From Candidatus Thiodubiliella endoseptemdiera (GTDB taxonomy: Bacteria; Pseudomonadota; Gammaproteobacteria; PS1; Pseudothioglobaceae): a stretch of 64,000 bases of DNA. Both the position numbers and the translations under genes were made by a program. The notes under the pieces are model-generated. The model ran no database searches, was not told the DNA's origin, and was given only the letters and a program-made list of their open reading frames with translations. Numbering within the stretch: the stretch's first letter is position 1; the number at the start of each line of letters is the position of its first letter. The stretch lies in the NCBI GenBank assembly GCA_013416635.1, contig JACCHT010000002.1, forward strand, positions 434,001 through 498,000. The letters are read 5' to 3'. This document shows positions 40,279 to 53,733 of this stretch, in pieces.

Positions 40279-43200
40279 CTATTGTTCAGCGGCCGCTTCC
40301 GCTTCTGCTTCTTCAGCAACTTCACTCAACTCAGCCGACAATGCCGCTTCTGCTTCTGCTGTTTGCATAACAGCTTTTTCTGCACGCTTAGCACGGCGTT
40401 CTTGATGATGGATAAAGCCTGTACCTGCTGGAATTAAACGACCAACAATAACATTTTCTTTAAGTCCTAATAGGTTATCCACACGACCCGTTGTTGACGC
40501 TTCCGTCAATACGCGCGTTGTTTCTTGGAACGATGCCGCAGAAATAAACGATTCAGTTGCCAATGATGCTTTAGTAATACCCATCAACAATCTTTGATAA
40601 AGTACTGGATCTTTGCCCTGCGCTACTAACTGTTTGTTGGTTTCAATAACACGAGCATACTCAGCAGTTTCACCGTTAACAAACGATGAATCACCCACAT
40701 CAAGTACTTCTACCTTACGCAACATTTGCTTAACAATCACCTCAATGTGCTTATCGGAAATATTTACCCCTTGTAGGCGATAAACATTTTGCACTTCTTT
40801 AACTACATAGTTAGCCAATGCCTCTACACCCAATAAGCGTAGAATATCGTGCGGATTTGATGGCCCATCAGAAATCACATCTCCTTTTTCAACAGTTTCG
40901 CCATCGAAAACATTAATTTGACGCCACTTGTGAATCATCATTTCTGTCGTCTCCCCTTCATCCGAAGTAATAATCAAACGGTCCTTAGACTTAGTTGGAT
41001 TACCAAAACTAATCACTCCTGTTGCTTCTGCAAGCAATGAGTGGTCTTTGGCTTTACGCGCTTCAAATAAGTCAGCAACACGCGGTAAACCACCGGTAAT
41101 ATCACTGGTTTTAGACTGGTCTTTTGGAATTTTTGCCAACACTTCACCTGCGGTAATCATTTGACCATCTTCCAAGGTAATCTTAACTTCTGATGGTAAA
41201 TAGTGCGTTGACAAGATGATTTCGGTATCTTTTGCATCAACCATTTTAATCATTGGCTTCAAGCCTTTGGCTGCTGATGATCTTTCTGCTTCTTTAATCA
41301 TTTCGAAGAAGGTTAGTCCTGTTAGCGGGTCAGAATTTTTGTTAACAGTAACACCTTCAACAAAATCAACAAAAACCACACGACCTGCTTGCTCAGAAAT
41401 AATTGGATGTGTATGCGGGTCCCAATCAGCGATCTTATCTTTTGCCTTCACTTTACCGCCGTCTTTAACATGGGCAATCGCGCCATAAGGAATCTTGTAG
41501 CGTTCCACTTCTTGGCCTTTCGCATTGCGAACAGTTACTTCAGAAGAACGAGAAATAACCACTAAATCGCCACTCGCATTGGTAATTGATTTAAGGTTTT
41601 CAAAATGAACCACACCATCGTTATCAATGTTAATACTGCTCACTGCAGTCGATGCAGAGGCTGCACCACCAATATGGAAAGTACGCATTGTCAGCTGTGT
41701 GCCTGGCTCACCAATTGATTGTGCTGCAATAACACCCACAGCCTCACCAACGCCAATTTTGTGACCACGTGCCATATCATTGCCATAACAAGAAGCGCAA
41801 ACACCGTAGCGTGCGTCACAAGTAATCGCAGAACGCACCTTGATAGACTCTACACCAACTTCGTTAATCTTGTCTGAATCTTCTAAAGTAACCTGATGAC
41901 CCTTAGGCAATAATACTTCCTTAGAATCTGGCATCATTACATCTTCAGCCATTACTCGACCAAGTACCGCTTGCCCTAAAGTTTGCACAATATTGCCGCC
42001 TTCAATGGTGGCTTTCATCATTAAGCCGTTTTCTGTACCACAATCCTCTTCATTAACAACCAAATCTTGCGCAACATCCACCAAACGACGGGTTAAATAA
42101 CCTGAATTCGCTGTTTTAAGTGCCGTATCGGCTAGACCTTTTCGAGCACCGTGTGTTGAAATAAAGTATTGCATATTGTTCAAGCCTTCACGGAAGTTTG
42201 AAGTAATTGGTGTTTCAATAATTGAGCCATCTGGCTTGGCCATTAGACCACGCATACCTGCTAACTGACGCATCTGTGCAGGAGAACCTCTAGCACCAGA
42301 ATCGGCCATCATATAAACAGAGTTAAATGAAGGCAGTTTTTCAGTTTTTCCTTCAGCATTAACAAAGTCGTCAAAACCAATCTCATCCATCATCGCTTTT
42401 GCAACCGTTTCAGAGGTTCTTGACCAAATATCAATCACCTTATTATATCGCTCACCATCAGTTACCACACCTTGTGCATATTGCTTTTGCACTTCTTTCA
42501 CTTGCGTTTCAGCTTCTTTAATCGTGCCTGCTTTAGAATCTGGAATGGTCATATCATTTGAACAAAATGAAATACCAGATTTGGTTGAGTATTGGAAACC
42601 CATATACATCATCTGGTCAGCGAAAACAACGGTGTCTTTGAGTTCTTGTGTTTGGTAGCAAACATGAATCAAGTTAGAAACTACTTTCTTACTAATAGCC
42701 TTGTTAATCAAATCAAATGACAATCCTTTCGGCAAAATTCTTGAAAAAATCGCACGACCTACAGTGGTATCAACCACTCGTGTAGTACTTGGTGTATAGC
42801 TACTCTCGTCTTTTTTATATTCTTGAATACGCAATTTCACTTTTGCATGTAAAGTCGTTACCCCTGCCTCATATGCATTAAGTGCTTCAGTTGGACTGGC
42901 AAAAATCATGCCTTCGCCTTGCTGATTAATCATATCACGCGTCATATAGTAAAGACCTAAAATTACATCTTGCGAAGGCACAATGATTGGCTCGCCACTG
43001 GCAAGGTGTAAGACATTGTTAGATGCCAACATCAAAGTTCTTGCCTCTAATTGTGCTTCTTCGGATAATGGTACATGTACTGCCATTTGGTCACCGTCAA
43101 AGTCAGCGTTAAATGCACCACAAACCAAAGGGTGCAATTGAATTGCTTTACCTTCTATCAATAATGGCTCAAAAGCTTGGATGCCTAAACGGTGTAAAGT

Positions 43201-44484
43201 CGGTGCACGGTTAAGCATCACTGGATGCTGATGCACGACTTTTTCTAAAATATCCCAAACCACTGCTTCTTCGCCTTCAACCATTTTCTTCGCTGCTTTA
43301 ATGGTTGAAGCTAAGCTTTGTGAAATCAAACGGTTGTAAACGAACGGTTTAAATAATTCTAATGCCATTTTCTTTGGTAAGCCACATTGGTGTAATTTAA
43401 GGTATGGACCACACACAATCACCGAACGACCTGAATAGTCAACGCGTTTACCGAGTAAGTTTTGACGGAAACGACCTTGCTTACCTTTAATCATATCGGC
43501 AATTGACTTCAACGGACGACGGTTGTTACCCATCACCGCACGGCCACGACGACCATTATCAATCAATGAATCGACAGCTTCTTGGAGCATACGCTTTTCG
43601 TTACGAACGATGATTTCAGGGGCGTCTAACTCTAATAAACGACCTAAACGGTTGTTACGGTTAATCACACGACGATACAAATCATTCAGATCAGAAGTGG
43701 CAAAACGACCGCCATCTAACGACACTAATGGGCGTAAATCAGGTGGTAGAATTGGCAATACATTTAATACCATCCACTCAGGTTTGTTACCTGATTGAAT
43801 CAAAGAATCAATTAACTTCAAACGCTTATTGTATTTTTTAAGTTTGGTCTGACTCTTGGTGTTTAAACTGTCTTCACGAAGATTAGCCGCTTCTTTTTCA
43901 AGTTGCATATCCTTTAGAACATCTTGGATTGCTTCTGCACCCATTTTTGCTTCAAATTCATCATCACCGAATTCATCCAAGGCATCAAAATACATTTCTT
44001 CCGTCAATAGTTGCTTATGCACTAAGGGGGTGTTACCTGGATCGGTAACCAAAAATGCTTCAAAATATAACACTCGCTCAATATCTTTCAAAGTCATATC
44101 CATCAATAGTCCAAGACGCGATGGCAATGATTTTAAATACCAAATATGGGCAACTGGTGCTGCGAGGTCAATATGACCCATGCGTTCACGACGCACTTTG
44201 GATAAAGTTACTTCAACGCCACATTTTTCACAAACCACATTGCGGAATTTCATGCGCTTGTATTTGCCGCACAAACACTCAAAATCTTTCATTGGACCAA
44301 AAATCTTAGAGCAGAACAAACCTTCGCGTTCAGGCTTAAAAGTTCGATAGTTGATAGTTTCAGGCTTTTTTACTTCGCCATAAGACCATGAGCGAATTTT
44401 TTCAGGGGACGCTAAACCAACTCTAATCGCATCAAAATCCTGTTCTTTGTTTTGACTTTTTAAAATATTTAATAAATCTTGCAT
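40279..44484 (-). CDS. rpoC: RNA polymerase beta' subunit
   Basis: The 1401-residue protein has the N-terminal zinc site ([22 protein letters not shown]), the active-site [12 protein letters not shown], the rudder/bridge region, the second zinc site ([13 protein letters not shown]) and an Ala/Glu-rich C-terminal tail. It follows rpoB by 14 bp. The frame is complete. Confidence 0.98.
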   Translation of the reverse strand: MQDLLNILKSQNKEQDFDAIRVGLASPEKIRSWSYGEVKKPETINYRTFKPEREGLFCSKIFGPMKDFECLCGKYKRMKFRNVVCEKCGVEVTLSKVRRERMGHIDLAAPVAHIWYLKSLPSRLGLLMDMTLKDIERVLYFEAFLVTDPGNTPLVHKQLLTEEMYFDALDEFGDDEFEAKMGAEAIQDVLKDMQLEKEAANLREDSLNTKSQTKLKKYNKRLKLIDSLIQSGNKPEWMVLNVLPILPPDLRPLVSLDGGRFATSDLNDLYRRVINRNNRLGRLLELDAPEIIVRNEKRMLQEAVDSLIDNGRRGRAVMGNNRRPLKSIADMIKGKQGRFRQNLLGKRVDYSGRSVIVCGPYLKLHQCGLPKKMALELFKPFVYNRLISQSLASTIKAAKKMVEGEEAVVWDILEKVVHQHPVMLNRAPTLHRLGIQAFEPLLIEGKAIQLHPLVCGAFNADFDGDQMAVHVPLSEEAQLEARTLMLASNNVLHLASGEPIIVPSQDVILGLYYMTRDMINQQGEGMIFASPTEALNAYEAGVTTLHAKVKLRIQEYKKDESSYTPSTTRVVDTTVGRAIFSRILPKGLSFDLINKAISKKVVSNLIHVCYQTQELKDTVVFADQMMYMGFQYSTKSGISFCSNDMTIPDSKAGTIKEAETQVKEVQKQYAQGVVTDGERYNKVIDIWSRTSETVAKAMMDEIGFDDFVNAEGKTEKLPSFNSVYMMADSGARGSPAQMRQLAGMRGLMAKPDGSIIETPITSNFREGLNNMQYFISTHGARKGLADTALKTANSGYLTRRLVDVAQDLVVNEEDCGTENGLMMKATIEGGNIVQTLGQAVLGRVMAEDVMMPDSKEVLLPKGHQVTLEDSDKINEVGVESIKVRSAITCDARYGVCASCYGNDMARGHKIGVGEAVGVIAAQSIGEPGTQLTMRTFHIGGAASASTAVSSINIDNDGVVHFENLKSITNASGDLVVISRSSEVTVRNAKGQEVERYKIPYGAIAHVKDGGKVKAKDKIADWDPHTHPIISEQAGRVVFVDFVEGVTVNKNSDPLTGLTFFEMIKEAERSSAAKGLKPMIKMVDAKDTEIILSTHYLPSEVKITLEDGQMITAGEVLAKIPKDQSKTSDITGGLPRVADLFEARKAKDHSLLAEATGVISFGNPTKSKDRLIITSDEGETTEMMIHKWRQINVFDGETVEKGDVISDGPSNPHDILRLLGVEALANYVVKEVQNVYRLQGVNISDKHIEVIVKQMLRKVEVLDVGDSSFVNGETAEYARVIETNKQLVAQGKDPVLYQRLLMGITKASLATESFISAASFQETTRVLTEASTTGRVDNLLGLKENVIVGRLIPAGTGFIHHQERRAKRAEKAVMQTAEAEAALSAELSEVAEEAEAEAAAEQ

Positions 44485-44498
44485 ATTATTTCTCCTAA

Positions 44499-47400
44499 TT
44501 AGTGTTGTTCAAGTTCAACATCAATACCCAATGACCGAATTTCTTTAACCAATACATTGAAGGATTCTGGCATTACTGATTCAGTAACATTTACCCCGTC
44601 AACAATGCTCTTATACATCTTCGCACGACCAGCAACATCATCCGACTTAACAGTTAGCATTTCGCGCAAAGTGTGTGCCGCACCATAGGCCTCTAATGCC
44701 CAAACTTCCATCTCACCAAAACGCTGCCCACCAAATTGTGCTTTACCACTCAATGGTTGCTGTGTGACCAATGAATAAGGACCTGTTGAACGTGCATGCA
44801 TCTTGTCATCAACCAAGTGATTCAGTTTCAACATGTGCATATAGCCAACGGTAACTGGACGGTCAAATGGTTCGCCTGTGCGACCATCATAAAGTTGTTC
44901 TTGTCCCGATTCTGGTAAGCCTGCTAGCTTCAATAATGATTTAATGTCTTCTTCTTTAATGCCATCAAATACAGGGGTTGCCATAGGCACCCCCTCACGA
45001 AGGTTGTTTGCTAACTCAATGATTTCTTCATCGCTAAATGACGCCAAGTCTTCTTGCTTACCATGAGAGTTATAAACTTTGTCTAAAAACACTCTGATTT
45101 CTTTAACCATTTCGGTGCGTTTTTCATCAAGCATTGCCGCAATCTTATAGCCTAAGCCTTTTGCAGCATAACCTAAATGGACTTCTAATACCTGCCCAAC
45201 ATTCATTCGAGAAGGCACACCAAGTGGATTAAGGACCACATCAATAGTAGAGCCATCTGCAAGATAAGGCATATCTTCTACTGGAGAAACACGGGAAATA
45301 ACACCCTTATTTCCGTGACGACCTGCCATTTTATCACCGACTTGTAAAGTCTTGCGTGTTGCCACATAGACTTTTACCATCTTCATCACACCTGGTGGCA
45401 ATTCTGCACCTTCGTCAATCTTTGCTTTTTCATTTTTAAAGTATTCATCAAACTCAACTTGCTTGGCTTTTGCTTGCTTCGCTAATACGGCTACTTCTTT
45501 ATTAATCGTTGCATCTTTGACTTTAAGTTTTGCAAGGTCTGCGGCTTCTAACGACTTCATATTCTTAGCGCTTAGCTTCTCACCCGCTTTGATACCTGCA
45601 GCGGCTTTTGTCAATTCATTGCCTGATAATTTTGAGCGAATACGACGCAGAATATCGCCATCAATAATACCGAATTCATCGTCAATGTCTTTTCTAATTT
45701 TTGCCAAACGACTTTCATCAATGCTCACTGCACGCGCATCTTTTTCAACGCGGTCACGAGTAAAGACTTGAACATCGATAACTACGCCTGATTTAGATGC
45801 ACCAATGCGCAATGAAGAATCTTTCACACTATTGGCTTTTTCACCAAAAATAGCGCGTAATAATTTTTCTTCTGGCGAAAGCACTGTTTCGCTCTTAGGG
45901 GTAACTTTACCCACTAAGATATCACCACCTTTAACACGAGCACCAACATAAACAATACCTACTTCATCAAGTTTTGACAAAGCAGATTCGCTCACATTAG
46001 GGATATCAGCCGTAATTTCTTCCGAGCCTAAAGTGGTATCTCTTGCGTAAGCTGTCAATTCTTCAATATGAATTGTTGTATAACGGTCTTCTTGAATCAC
46101 ATTTTCAGAAATCAAAATTGAGTCTTCAAAGTTATAACCATTCCAAGGCATAAAGGCAATCTTCATATTCTGACCGAGTGCCAATTCGCCTAAATCCGTT
46201 GAAGGACCGTCGGCTAATACATCGCCTGCGGCAATTTTTTCACCCGTTTTGACTAAAGGCTTTTGGTTAATACAAGTGTTTTGGTTAGAACGAGAATACT
46301 TAGTTAAGTTGTAAATATCAACACCCAATCCACCTTCTTTTGCTTGCTTAGAATCAACACGAATAACGATACGAGACGCATCTACTGCCTCAACCACACC
46401 ACCATTTTTAGCTGTTACACAAACACGCGAATCAGTCGCTACAACACGCTCAATACCTGTTCCCACTAACGGCTTTTCAGCACGCAATGTTGGCACCGCT
46501 TGGCGTTGCATATTTGAACCCATTAATGCACGGTTAGCATCATCGTGTTCTAAAAATGGAATTAATGACGCTGCTACTGATGAGATTTGCTTAGAGTCAA
46601 TGTCAATTAAAGTTACATCTTCAGAATTCACCAAAACAAATTCATTTTTATGACGACAAGAAATCAAATCATCAGTCAATTTACCTTTTGCATCAACACC
46701 GGCATTTGCCTGTGCAATGGTGTGTGCAATTTCATCAATCGCAGATACATAAATAATTTTAGAGGTTACTTTACCGTTTTTAACAACTTGATATGGCGTC
46801 TCTAAGAAACCATAATTATTAGTTTTCGCATAAACCGCCAAGGTGTTAATCAAACCAATATTTGGCCCTTCTGGAGTCTCAATCGGGCATAAACGGCCAT
46901 AGTGTGATGGATGCACATCACGCACTTCAAAACCAGCGCGTTCACGCGTCAAGCCGCCTGGGCCTAAGGCAGAAATACGACGCTTATGTGTTACGCCTGA
47001 AAGTGGATTTACCTGATCCATAAACTGCGATAACTGTGAAGAGCCAAAGAATTCTTTAACCGCAGCAGAAACTGGGTTTGAGTTAATCAAATCTTGTGGG
47101 GTTAATTCATCCGTTTCCGCCAAGTTTAAACCTTCTTTGACTGCTTTTTCAACACGCACCAAACCAATTCTAAATTGGTTTTCAATCATTTCACCGATTG
47201 CTCTAACGCGTCTATTTGCCAATGTATCAACATCATCAACAGAATCTTTACCGTCTTTAATATCAATCAATAGTTTGACCACATTCAAAATATCGTCATT
47301 AGTCAAAATGTGCTCGCCTTTTTCAGATTCAATGCCTAAACGACGATTAAGTTTCATACGACCCACTTTAGATAAGTCGTAACGGTCATTTTTGAAGAAT

Positions 47401-48581
47401 AGATTCTTAAACAATAAGTTTACTGCATCTTCCGTTGCTGGCTCACCTGGACGCATTACATGATAAATTGACATACGCGCTTCAATTTCAGTTTGCACTT
47501 CATCTAAACGTAAGGTGTTAGAAATATAAGCACCCGTCTCAGATTCGTTAATATAAATCAATTCAAGTTTTTTAACTTTATTCGCTATAATTAATTCTAA
47601 AGTTTCTTCATCAATAACCGTATTAGCAGCAATTAAAATTTCGCCTGTTTCCTTGTCAATCACATCTTGAGAAATCACTTTATCCAATAAATAATCCAAT
47701 GGAGTATTCATTGATTTAATATTGGCTTTCTCTAAAATCTTAGTATGCTTAGCAGTAATACGACGACCTGTTTCGACCACAACATCTTTACCAGAGAGTA
47801 TATCAAACTCAGCTATCGTACCACGCAACTTAGTCGGAGATAAATCAATATCGCAAGATTTTGCCTTCAGTTTAACATTAACTTTTTCAAAGAAAGTATC
47901 CAATATTGTTGTTGAATCAAGACCCATTGCGCGCAATAAAGTCGTTATAGGTAATTTACGGCGACGGTCAATACGCACATATAAGTGTGCATGATGGTCA
48001 AATTCAAAATCCAACCAAGAACCACGATAAGGAATAATGCGTGATGAGAATAAAATCTCACCAGAAGAGTGTGTTTTACCTTTATCGTGTTCAAAAATCA
48101 CACCTGGAGAACGATGCAGTTGAGAAACTACAACTCGTTCAGTACCATTAATTACAAAAGTGCCTGTGTCTGTCATCAATGGTAATTGGCCAAGATAAAC
48201 ATCCTCTTCAATGACTTGTTTTATTTTGCGTTTTTTCTTAAGTGTTGAACCGTTCTTATCAAATAAAACAAGGTTTAATTTAACCCGCAAGATTGAAGCA
48301 AAAGTAACGCCACGCAATTTACATTCTTCGACATTAAATTTTGGCTCTTGTAATTCATAATCAACATATTCAATCTCTGCATAACCATTGTTCGCAGTGA
48401 TTGGGAATACAGATTGAAAAACTGCATGTAAACCAACATCCTCTTTATCTTTTTTACCCTCTTGGATAAAGCCGTTAAATGATTCAATTTGGATAGCCAA
48501 TAAATCTGGTTCCGTTAAGATTGATTCTCTTGAGCCAAAATTATTTCTAATTCGTTTTTTTTCAGTAAATGAATAAGCCAT
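44499..48581 (-). CDS. rpoB: RNA polymerase beta subunit
   Basis: The 1360-residue protein has the rifampicin region ([30 protein letters not shown]), [26 protein letters not shown] and the C-terminal [13 protein letters not shown] and [16 protein letters not shown]. It carries the usual wild-type residues in the rifampicin cluster (Asp516/His526 equivalents, as D in FMDQ and H in THKRR). The frame is intact. Confidence 0.98.
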   Translation of the reverse strand: MAYSFTEKKRIRNNFGSRESILTEPDLLAIQIESFNGFIQEGKKDKEDVGLHAVFQSVFPITANNGYAEIEYVDYELQEPKFNVEECKLRGVTFASILRVKLNLVLFDKNGSTLKKKRKIKQVIEEDVYLGQLPLMTDTGTFVINGTERVVVSQLHRSPGVIFEHDKGKTHSSGEILFSSRIIPYRGSWLDFEFDHHAHLYVRIDRRRKLPITTLLRAMGLDSTTILDTFFEKVNVKLKAKSCDIDLSPTKLRGTIAEFDILSGKDVVVETGRRITAKHTKILEKANIKSMNTPLDYLLDKVISQDVIDKETGEILIAANTVIDEETLELIIANKVKKLELIYINESETGAYISNTLRLDEVQTEIEARMSIYHVMRPGEPATEDAVNLLFKNLFFKNDRYDLSKVGRMKLNRRLGIESEKGEHILTNDDILNVVKLLIDIKDGKDSVDDVDTLANRRVRAIGEMIENQFRIGLVRVEKAVKEGLNLAETDELTPQDLINSNPVSAAVKEFFGSSQLSQFMDQVNPLSGVTHKRRISALGPGGLTRERAGFEVRDVHPSHYGRLCPIETPEGPNIGLINTLAVYAKTNNYGFLETPYQVVKNGKVTSKIIYVSAIDEIAHTIAQANAGVDAKGKLTDDLISCRHKNEFVLVNSEDVTLIDIDSKQISSVAASLIPFLEHDDANRALMGSNMQRQAVPTLRAEKPLVGTGIERVVATDSRVCVTAKNGGVVEAVDASRIVIRVDSKQAKEGGLGVDIYNLTKYSRSNQNTCINQKPLVKTGEKIAAGDVLADGPSTDLGELALGQNMKIAFMPWNGYNFEDSILISENVIQEDRYTTIHIEELTAYARDTTLGSEEITADIPNVSESALSKLDEVGIVYVGARVKGGDILVGKVTPKSETVLSPEEKLLRAIFGEKANSVKDSSLRIGASKSGVVIDVQVFTRDRVEKDARAVSIDESRLAKIRKDIDDEFGIIDGDILRRIRSKLSGNELTKAAAGIKAGEKLSAKNMKSLEAADLAKLKVKDATINKEVAVLAKQAKAKQVEFDEYFKNEKAKIDEGAELPPGVMKMVKVYVATRKTLQVGDKMAGRHGNKGVISRVSPVEDMPYLADGSTIDVVLNPLGVPSRMNVGQVLEVHLGYAAKGLGYKIAAMLDEKRTEMVKEIRVFLDKVYNSHGKQEDLASFSDEEIIELANNLREGVPMATPVFDGIKEEDIKSLLKLAGLPESGQEQLYDGRTGEPFDRPVTVGYMHMLKLNHLVDDKMHARSTGPYSLVTQQPLSGKAQFGGQRFGEMEVWALEAYGAAHTLREMLTVKSDDVAGRAKMYKSIVDGVNVTESVMPESFNVLVKEIRSLGIDVELEQH

Positions 48582-48660
48582 AGCACCTCACATATTTAAT
48601 CTTACAATTTAACAATTTTTAAAAGACAATATATTAATAAAGTCTTCTAACTAATAGGGT

Positions 48661-48715
48661 CAGTCTATAAAAAGTTATAGACTGATAAAAACACCAAAAT
48701 CCCCTTGCGGAGATT
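48661..48715 (-). promoter_or_regulatory. Two hairpins in the rplL-rpoB gap, likely attenuator/processing site
   Basis: On the minus strand an AATCTCC-GCAA-GGGGATT hairpin (48698-48715) precedes a T-rich stretch, and a perfect 10-bp stem CAGTCTATAA / TTATAGACTG with loop CTTT (48661-48684) follows. In E. coli the same gap holds an attenuator and an RNase III site that set the RNA polymerase to L7/L12 ratio; an equivalent role here is inferred. Confidence 0.6.
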
Positions 48716-48735
48716 CTAGTATTTAGTAGAACTAA

Positions 48736-49116
48736 TTACTTAAGTTCTACAGTAGCACCAGCTTCTTCAAGCTGCTTTTTAACATCTTCAGCTTCAGCTT
48801 TAGATGCACCTTCTTTAATTGCTGCAGGCGCTGCTTCAACCATATCTTTAGCCTCTTTAAGACCTAGACCAGTGATACCACGAACTGCTTTAATAACGGC
48901 AACTTTCTTCTCACCAAAGCTCGTCATTACTACATCAAACTCATCTTTCTCTTCTGCTGCTGCACCAGCGTCGCCCGCTGCTGCTACAGGTGCTGCTGCT
49001 GCCGCTGCTGCAGATACACCGAACTTCTCTTCCATTGCAGAAACTAATTCTACAACATCCATTACTGACATATCAGCAATTGCATTTAAAATATCTTCAT
49101 TGGTAATCTTAGCCAT
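48736..49116 (-). CDS. rplL: 50S ribosomal protein L7/L12
   Basis: The 126-residue acidic stalk protein has an N-terminal dimerisation helix pair, an Ala-rich hinge (about residues 34-54) and the C-terminal factor-binding domain ([21 protein letters not shown]). It lies 27 bp after rplJ. Confidence 0.97.
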   Translation of the reverse strand: MAKITNEDILNAIADMSVMDVVELVSAMEEKFGVSAAAAAAAPVAAAGDAGAAAEEKDEFDVVMTSFGEKKVAVIKAVRGITGLGLKEAKDMVEAAPAAIKEGASKAEAEDVKKQLEEAGATVELK

Positions 49117-49143
49117 GATATTTACTCCTTTTTATTTATATTA

Positions 49144-49665
49144 TTATTGTTTTTGTTGTGCCACTGCTGAAACCACGCGAGTGATTTGACCTGGGACATC
49201 ATTAAGACTCCTTGCCAATTTCTCTACTGGTGCCAACATCAATGCCATAACTAAGCTAATCGCTTGGTCTTTGGTTGGTAAGGCTGCGATACGCTTCAGT
49301 TCACTTGCTTCTACAAAGTCACCTGAAACCCCCAGACCTTTAACAACTAAATCTTCATTTTCTTTTATGAAATCGTTAAATACGCGTGCTACTGCACCTG
49401 GATCTTCTTGTGAAAAACCAAGAACCACAGGCCCACTTAACACAGGCATAACACATTCACATGTCGTATCCACTAATGCTCTTTTTGCCAATGAATTCTT
49501 TACAACGCGTAAAGAAACACTTGCATTCATCGCACTAGCTCGAAGATTAGTCATTTGCTCAACTGTCAAACCACGATACTCAGCTACGCCAACAGCAATA
49601 CTACCCTCAGCGAGTGTATTTACTTGTTTGACAACAACTTTTTTTGCTTCAAGATTTAGAGCCAT
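49144..49665 (-). CDS. rplJ: 50S ribosomal protein L10
   Basis: The 173-residue protein starts [18 protein letters not shown] and has [15 protein letters not shown]; its C-terminal helix binds L7/L12 dimers. It anchors the stalk to 23S rRNA and by family represses its own leader, which is visible upstream. Confidence 0.96.
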   Translation of the reverse strand: MALNLEAKKVVVKQVNTLAEGSIAVGVAEYRGLTVEQMTNLRASAMNASVSLRVVKNSLAKRALVDTTCECVMPVLSGPVVLGFSQEDPGAVARVFNDFIKENEDLVVKGLGVSGDFVEASELKRIAALPTKDQAISLVMALMLAPVEKLARSLNDVPGQITRVVSAVAQQKQ

Positions 49666-49689
49666 TTTGCCTCTCTCCTATAACAGTTT

Positions 49690-49850
49690 AAAAAGAAAGT
49701 TATAAAATTATAACTTTCGCCCTTAGAGTACTTTCATACCCTCTACATAGGCCGACTGTACTACCAATCAATTAAACAAATACTCCAAAAGGAATATTTG
49801 CACCTATGGTCTTTGAGGTCATAGAACAATCTAAATCCAAGACCCGAAAG
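49690..49850 (-). promoter_or_regulatory. L10 leader, autoregulatory mRNA element
   Basis: The rplA-rplJ gap contains GACCTCAAAGACCATAGGTG on the minus strand, which matches the conserved core of the L10 ribosomal-protein leader (AAAGACCGUAGGUG), flanked by pairing stretches. By family the L10(L12)4 complex binds it to repress rplJL translation. Boundaries are approximate. Confidence 0.7.
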
Positions 49851-49866
49851 AATTTTTTTTGGTTAA

Positions 49867-50562
49867 TTAAGTATCAACCGATGCTAAATCAACACTGATA
49901 CCTGGACCCATTGTTGATGAAACATTTAATCTTTTAAAATAAATACCTTTTGCAGAACTTGGCTTGGCTTTTTTCAATGCACCCATAAGGGCATTGATAT
50001 TTTCAGCCAATGCTTCTGGTGTAAATGAAGCTTTACCAACGCCAGCATGAATAATTGCAGCCTTATCCGTGCGATAACGCACTTGGCCTGCTTTTGCATT
50101 GTTCACGGCAGTTGCAACATCAGGTGTTACTGTGCCTACTTTAGGATTAGGCATCAAACCACGAGGACCCAATACTTGGCCTAAACGACCAACAACACCC
50201 ATTGCATCTGGGGAGGCAATCACGACATCGTAGTTAAGGTCACCATCTTGCATAGTTTTCATTAAGTCTTCCATACCGACCACATCAGCGCCTGCTGCTT
50301 GTGCTTTTTCCACATTATCGCCTTGTGTGAATACTGCAACACGAACTAATTTACCAGTTCCGTTTGGCAATACCACTGCACCGCGCACATTTTGGTCAGA
50401 TTTACCAGCATCAACACCTAAGTTAATACTCACATCAATAGACTCATCAAACTTAGCAGTTGAGCAGTCTTTTAATAAAGTTAACGCCTCAATGATTGAA
50501 TACTGTTTACCAATTTCAACTTTCACTGCGATGTCTTTTTGTTTTTTAGTTAATTTAGTCAT
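49867..50562 (-). CDS. rplA: 50S ribosomal protein L1
   Basis: The 231-residue protein has [55 protein letters not shown] and the C-terminal [10 protein letters not shown]. It forms the L1 stalk and by family can repress rplKA. It follows rplK by 4 bp. Confidence 0.97.
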   Translation of the reverse strand: MTKLTKKQKDIAVKVEIGKQYSIIEALTLLKDCSTAKFDESIDVSINLGVDAGKSDQNVRGAVVLPNGTGKLVRVAVFTQGDNVEKAQAAGADVVGMEDLMKTMQDGDLNYDVVIASPDAMGVVGRLGQVLGPRGLMPNPKVGTVTPDVATAVNNAKAGQVRYRTDKAAIIHAGVGKASFTPEALAENINALMGALKKAKPSSAKGIYFKRLNVSSTMGPGISVDLASVDT

Positions 50563-50566
50563 CTAC

Positions 50567-50995
50567 CTAACCCTCCACTTCAATACCCATTGAACGGGCT
50601 GTACCTGCGATAATACTTATTGCTGCATCCATATCATTTGCATTTAAATCTTTCATTTTAATTGTTGCAACTTCTTCTAATTGAGCACGAGTAATCTTGC
50701 CAACTTTTTCAAGATGTGGCACACCACTACCTTTTTTAATGCCCGTTACCTTTAGAATTAACAAAGCTGCTGGTGGCGTCTTAGTAATAAATGTGAAACT
50801 ACGGTCGCTATAAACCGTAATAACCACTGGCACTTTCATACCTTTATCAATATCTTGAGTTGAAGCGTTAAACGCTTTACAGAAATCCATAATATTCACA
50901 CCATGCTGACCCAGTGCTGGACCTACTGGCGGTGAAGGATTTGCTTCTTGTGCTGGAATCTGCAGCTTGATATATGATTCAATTTTTTTAGCCAT
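50567..50995 (-). CDS. rplK: 50S ribosomal protein L11
   Basis: The 142-residue protein has [20 protein letters not shown] at the N-terminus and the RNA-binding C-terminal domain ([18 protein letters not shown]). It builds the GTPase-associated centre with L10. It follows nusG by 76 bp. Confidence 0.97.
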   Translation of the reverse strand: MAKKIESYIKLQIPAQEANPSPPVGPALGQHGVNIMDFCKAFNASTQDIDKGMKVPVVITVYSDRSFTFITKTPPAALLILKVTGIKKGSGVPHLEKVGKITRAQLEEVATIKMKDLNANDMDAAISIIAGTARSMGIEVEG

Positions 50996-51071
50996 TTTTT
51001 ATCTCCTTATGGGTACAAACGCTTAATTCAAAACTAAGCTTCCCTGTTAAATCAGCCCGAAAGCTCTATTT

Positions 51072-51605
51072 TTAAGTCTTCGTTACTTGCGAAAACTCTA
51101 ATTCTACTGGAGTAGTGCGTCCAAAAATTAACACCTCTACTTTCAGTAAATTCTTTTCATAGTCAACCGCTTCTACAGTGCCGTTAAACTCATTAAATGG
51201 TCCATCAATAACCAAAATCTCTTCACCTGGCTGATAAGCCACTTTAGGCTTAGGCTTGTCTGCACCTTCCTGAACACGCGCCATAATTTTATCAACTTCA
51301 CGCTGAGTAATTGGTGATGGCTTGCCTGAAACGCCGCCAATAAAACCAATCACATTCGTGGTGTTTTTTACTGCCAACCAACTTTTCTCAGTAAGTTCCA
51401 TATGAATTAACATATAGCCTGGGAAAAACTTGCGTTCTGCTGTTTTTTTCTGACCGTCTTTAAGCTCTACTACCTGCTCAGTTGGAATCATAATCTCGCT
51501 GAGTACTTCTGTTAGACCTTCTCTCTCAACTGACTCTTCAATCGCAAGTTTTACTTTCGCTTCATAACCGCTTCTTGCGTGAAGTACATACCATCTCTTA
51601 GACAT
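51072..51605 (-). CDS. nusG: Transcription antitermination factor NusG
   Basis: The 177-residue protein has the NGN domain (SKRWYVLHARSGYEAKV, FPGYMLIHMELTE) and the C-terminal KOW domain (GEEILVIDGPFNEFNGTVEAV). It binds RNA polymerase and links it to Rho or the ribosome. It follows secE by 13 bp. Confidence 0.97.
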   Translation of the reverse strand: MSKRWYVLHARSGYEAKVKLAIEESVEREGLTEVLSEIMIPTEQVVELKDGQKKTAERKFFPGYMLIHMELTEKSWLAVKNTTNVIGFIGGVSGKPSPITQREVDKIMARVQEGADKPKPKVAYQPGEEILVIDGPFNEFNGTVEAVDYEKNLLKVEVLIFGRTTPVELEFSQVTKT

Positions 51606-51618
51606 CTTATAATCCCTT

Positions 51619-51993
51619 TTAATTTGTTAATAGTTGAACGGCCCAAGTAAAAAACGCATCAACAATCCATAAGAAAATAGCGACAATAACCACTGCCACC
51701 ATAATCATACCGGTTGTCTTAATCGTCTCATCCTTAGTTGGCCAAACAACTTTGCGTAATTCAATTTTTGTTTCTTTGAAGAACACATTTAAGCGAATGC
51801 CCTGTGGTGATTTAAAAAATACAAATCCTGCTAACACCAAACCCACAAGTAAAACTAACACCTTGTAAAGCGTTGTATTCAACGCCAATGGGTCTAAATA
51901 AAAAAGCACAAGCGAGCCTATAACAATAAGGATTGATACTATTGACCCTATTAATGACTCCGCTTTAACTTGACTTTCTTTATTTTTACTCAC
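51619..51993 (-). CDS. secE: Preprotein translocase subunit SecE
   Basis: I take the GTG at 51993 (SKNKESQVKAESL) as the start, with an AAAGGAT site 7 bp before it. The frame extends to 52062 but would read into tRNA-Trp. The 124-residue protein has three membrane helices and the conserved FFKETKIELRKVVWPTKDET, the amphipathic helix that clamps SecY. Confidence 0.92.
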   Translation of the reverse strand: MSKNKESQVKAESLIGSIVSILIVIGSLVLFYLDPLALNTTLYKVLVLLVGLVLAGFVFFKSPQGIRLNVFFKETKIELRKVVWPTKDETIKTTGMIMVAVVIVAIFLWIVDAFFTWAVQLLTN

Positions 51994-52009
51994 ATTACAT
52001 CCTTTAATA

Positions 52010-52085
52010 TGGCAGGCAAGGAGGGACTCGAACCCCCAACCAACGGTTTTGGAGACCGCCACTCTACCAATTGAGCCACTTGCCT
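52010..52085 (-). tRNA. tRNA-Trp (CCA)
   Basis: The 76-nt cloverleaf has acceptor AGGCAAG/CTTGCCT, anticodon CCA in CTCCAAA, T-loop GGTTCGAGTCC and an encoded 3' CCA. It lies between tuf and secE as in E. coli. Confidence 0.97.
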
Positions 52086-52169
52086 AAGTTAAGAATGCCT
52101 ATATCAATCAAATAACGACTAAAGACATTCTTATTAAGGCTCAAAATATCTGAGCCAGTTTATTCTTCC

Positions 52170-53371
<1,202 letters not shown>

Positions 53372-53389
53372 TTATTTATTACAAATTAA

Positions 53390-53465
<76 letters not shown>

Positions 53466-53481
53466 GCAACCTCTTTCACTA

Positions 53482-53555
53482 TGGAGCGGGTAACGAGAAT
53501 CGAACTCGTCTCATTGGCTTGGAAGGCCAAGGTAATACCAATATACGATACCCGC
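53482..53555 (-). tRNA. tRNA-Gly (TCC)
   Basis: The 74-nt cloverleaf has acceptor GCGGGTA, anticodon TCC in CTTCCAAG, T-loop AGTTCGATTCT and an encoded CCA. Confidence 0.97.
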
Positions 53556-53570
53556 AAATCCTTTTCGCTT

Positions 53571-53657
<87 letters not shown>

Positions 53658-53733
53658 CCAAAAAACAATCCGCTATTATCCCATAACTTGCTATGGGTAA
53701 ACAAGTTTTTTTATGAAATAAATACACTCGGAA

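Noticed and set aside
51994-52062. Longer N-terminus for SecE
   Set aside because: The extension overlaps tRNA-Trp; the GTG at 51993 gives the usual SecE start.
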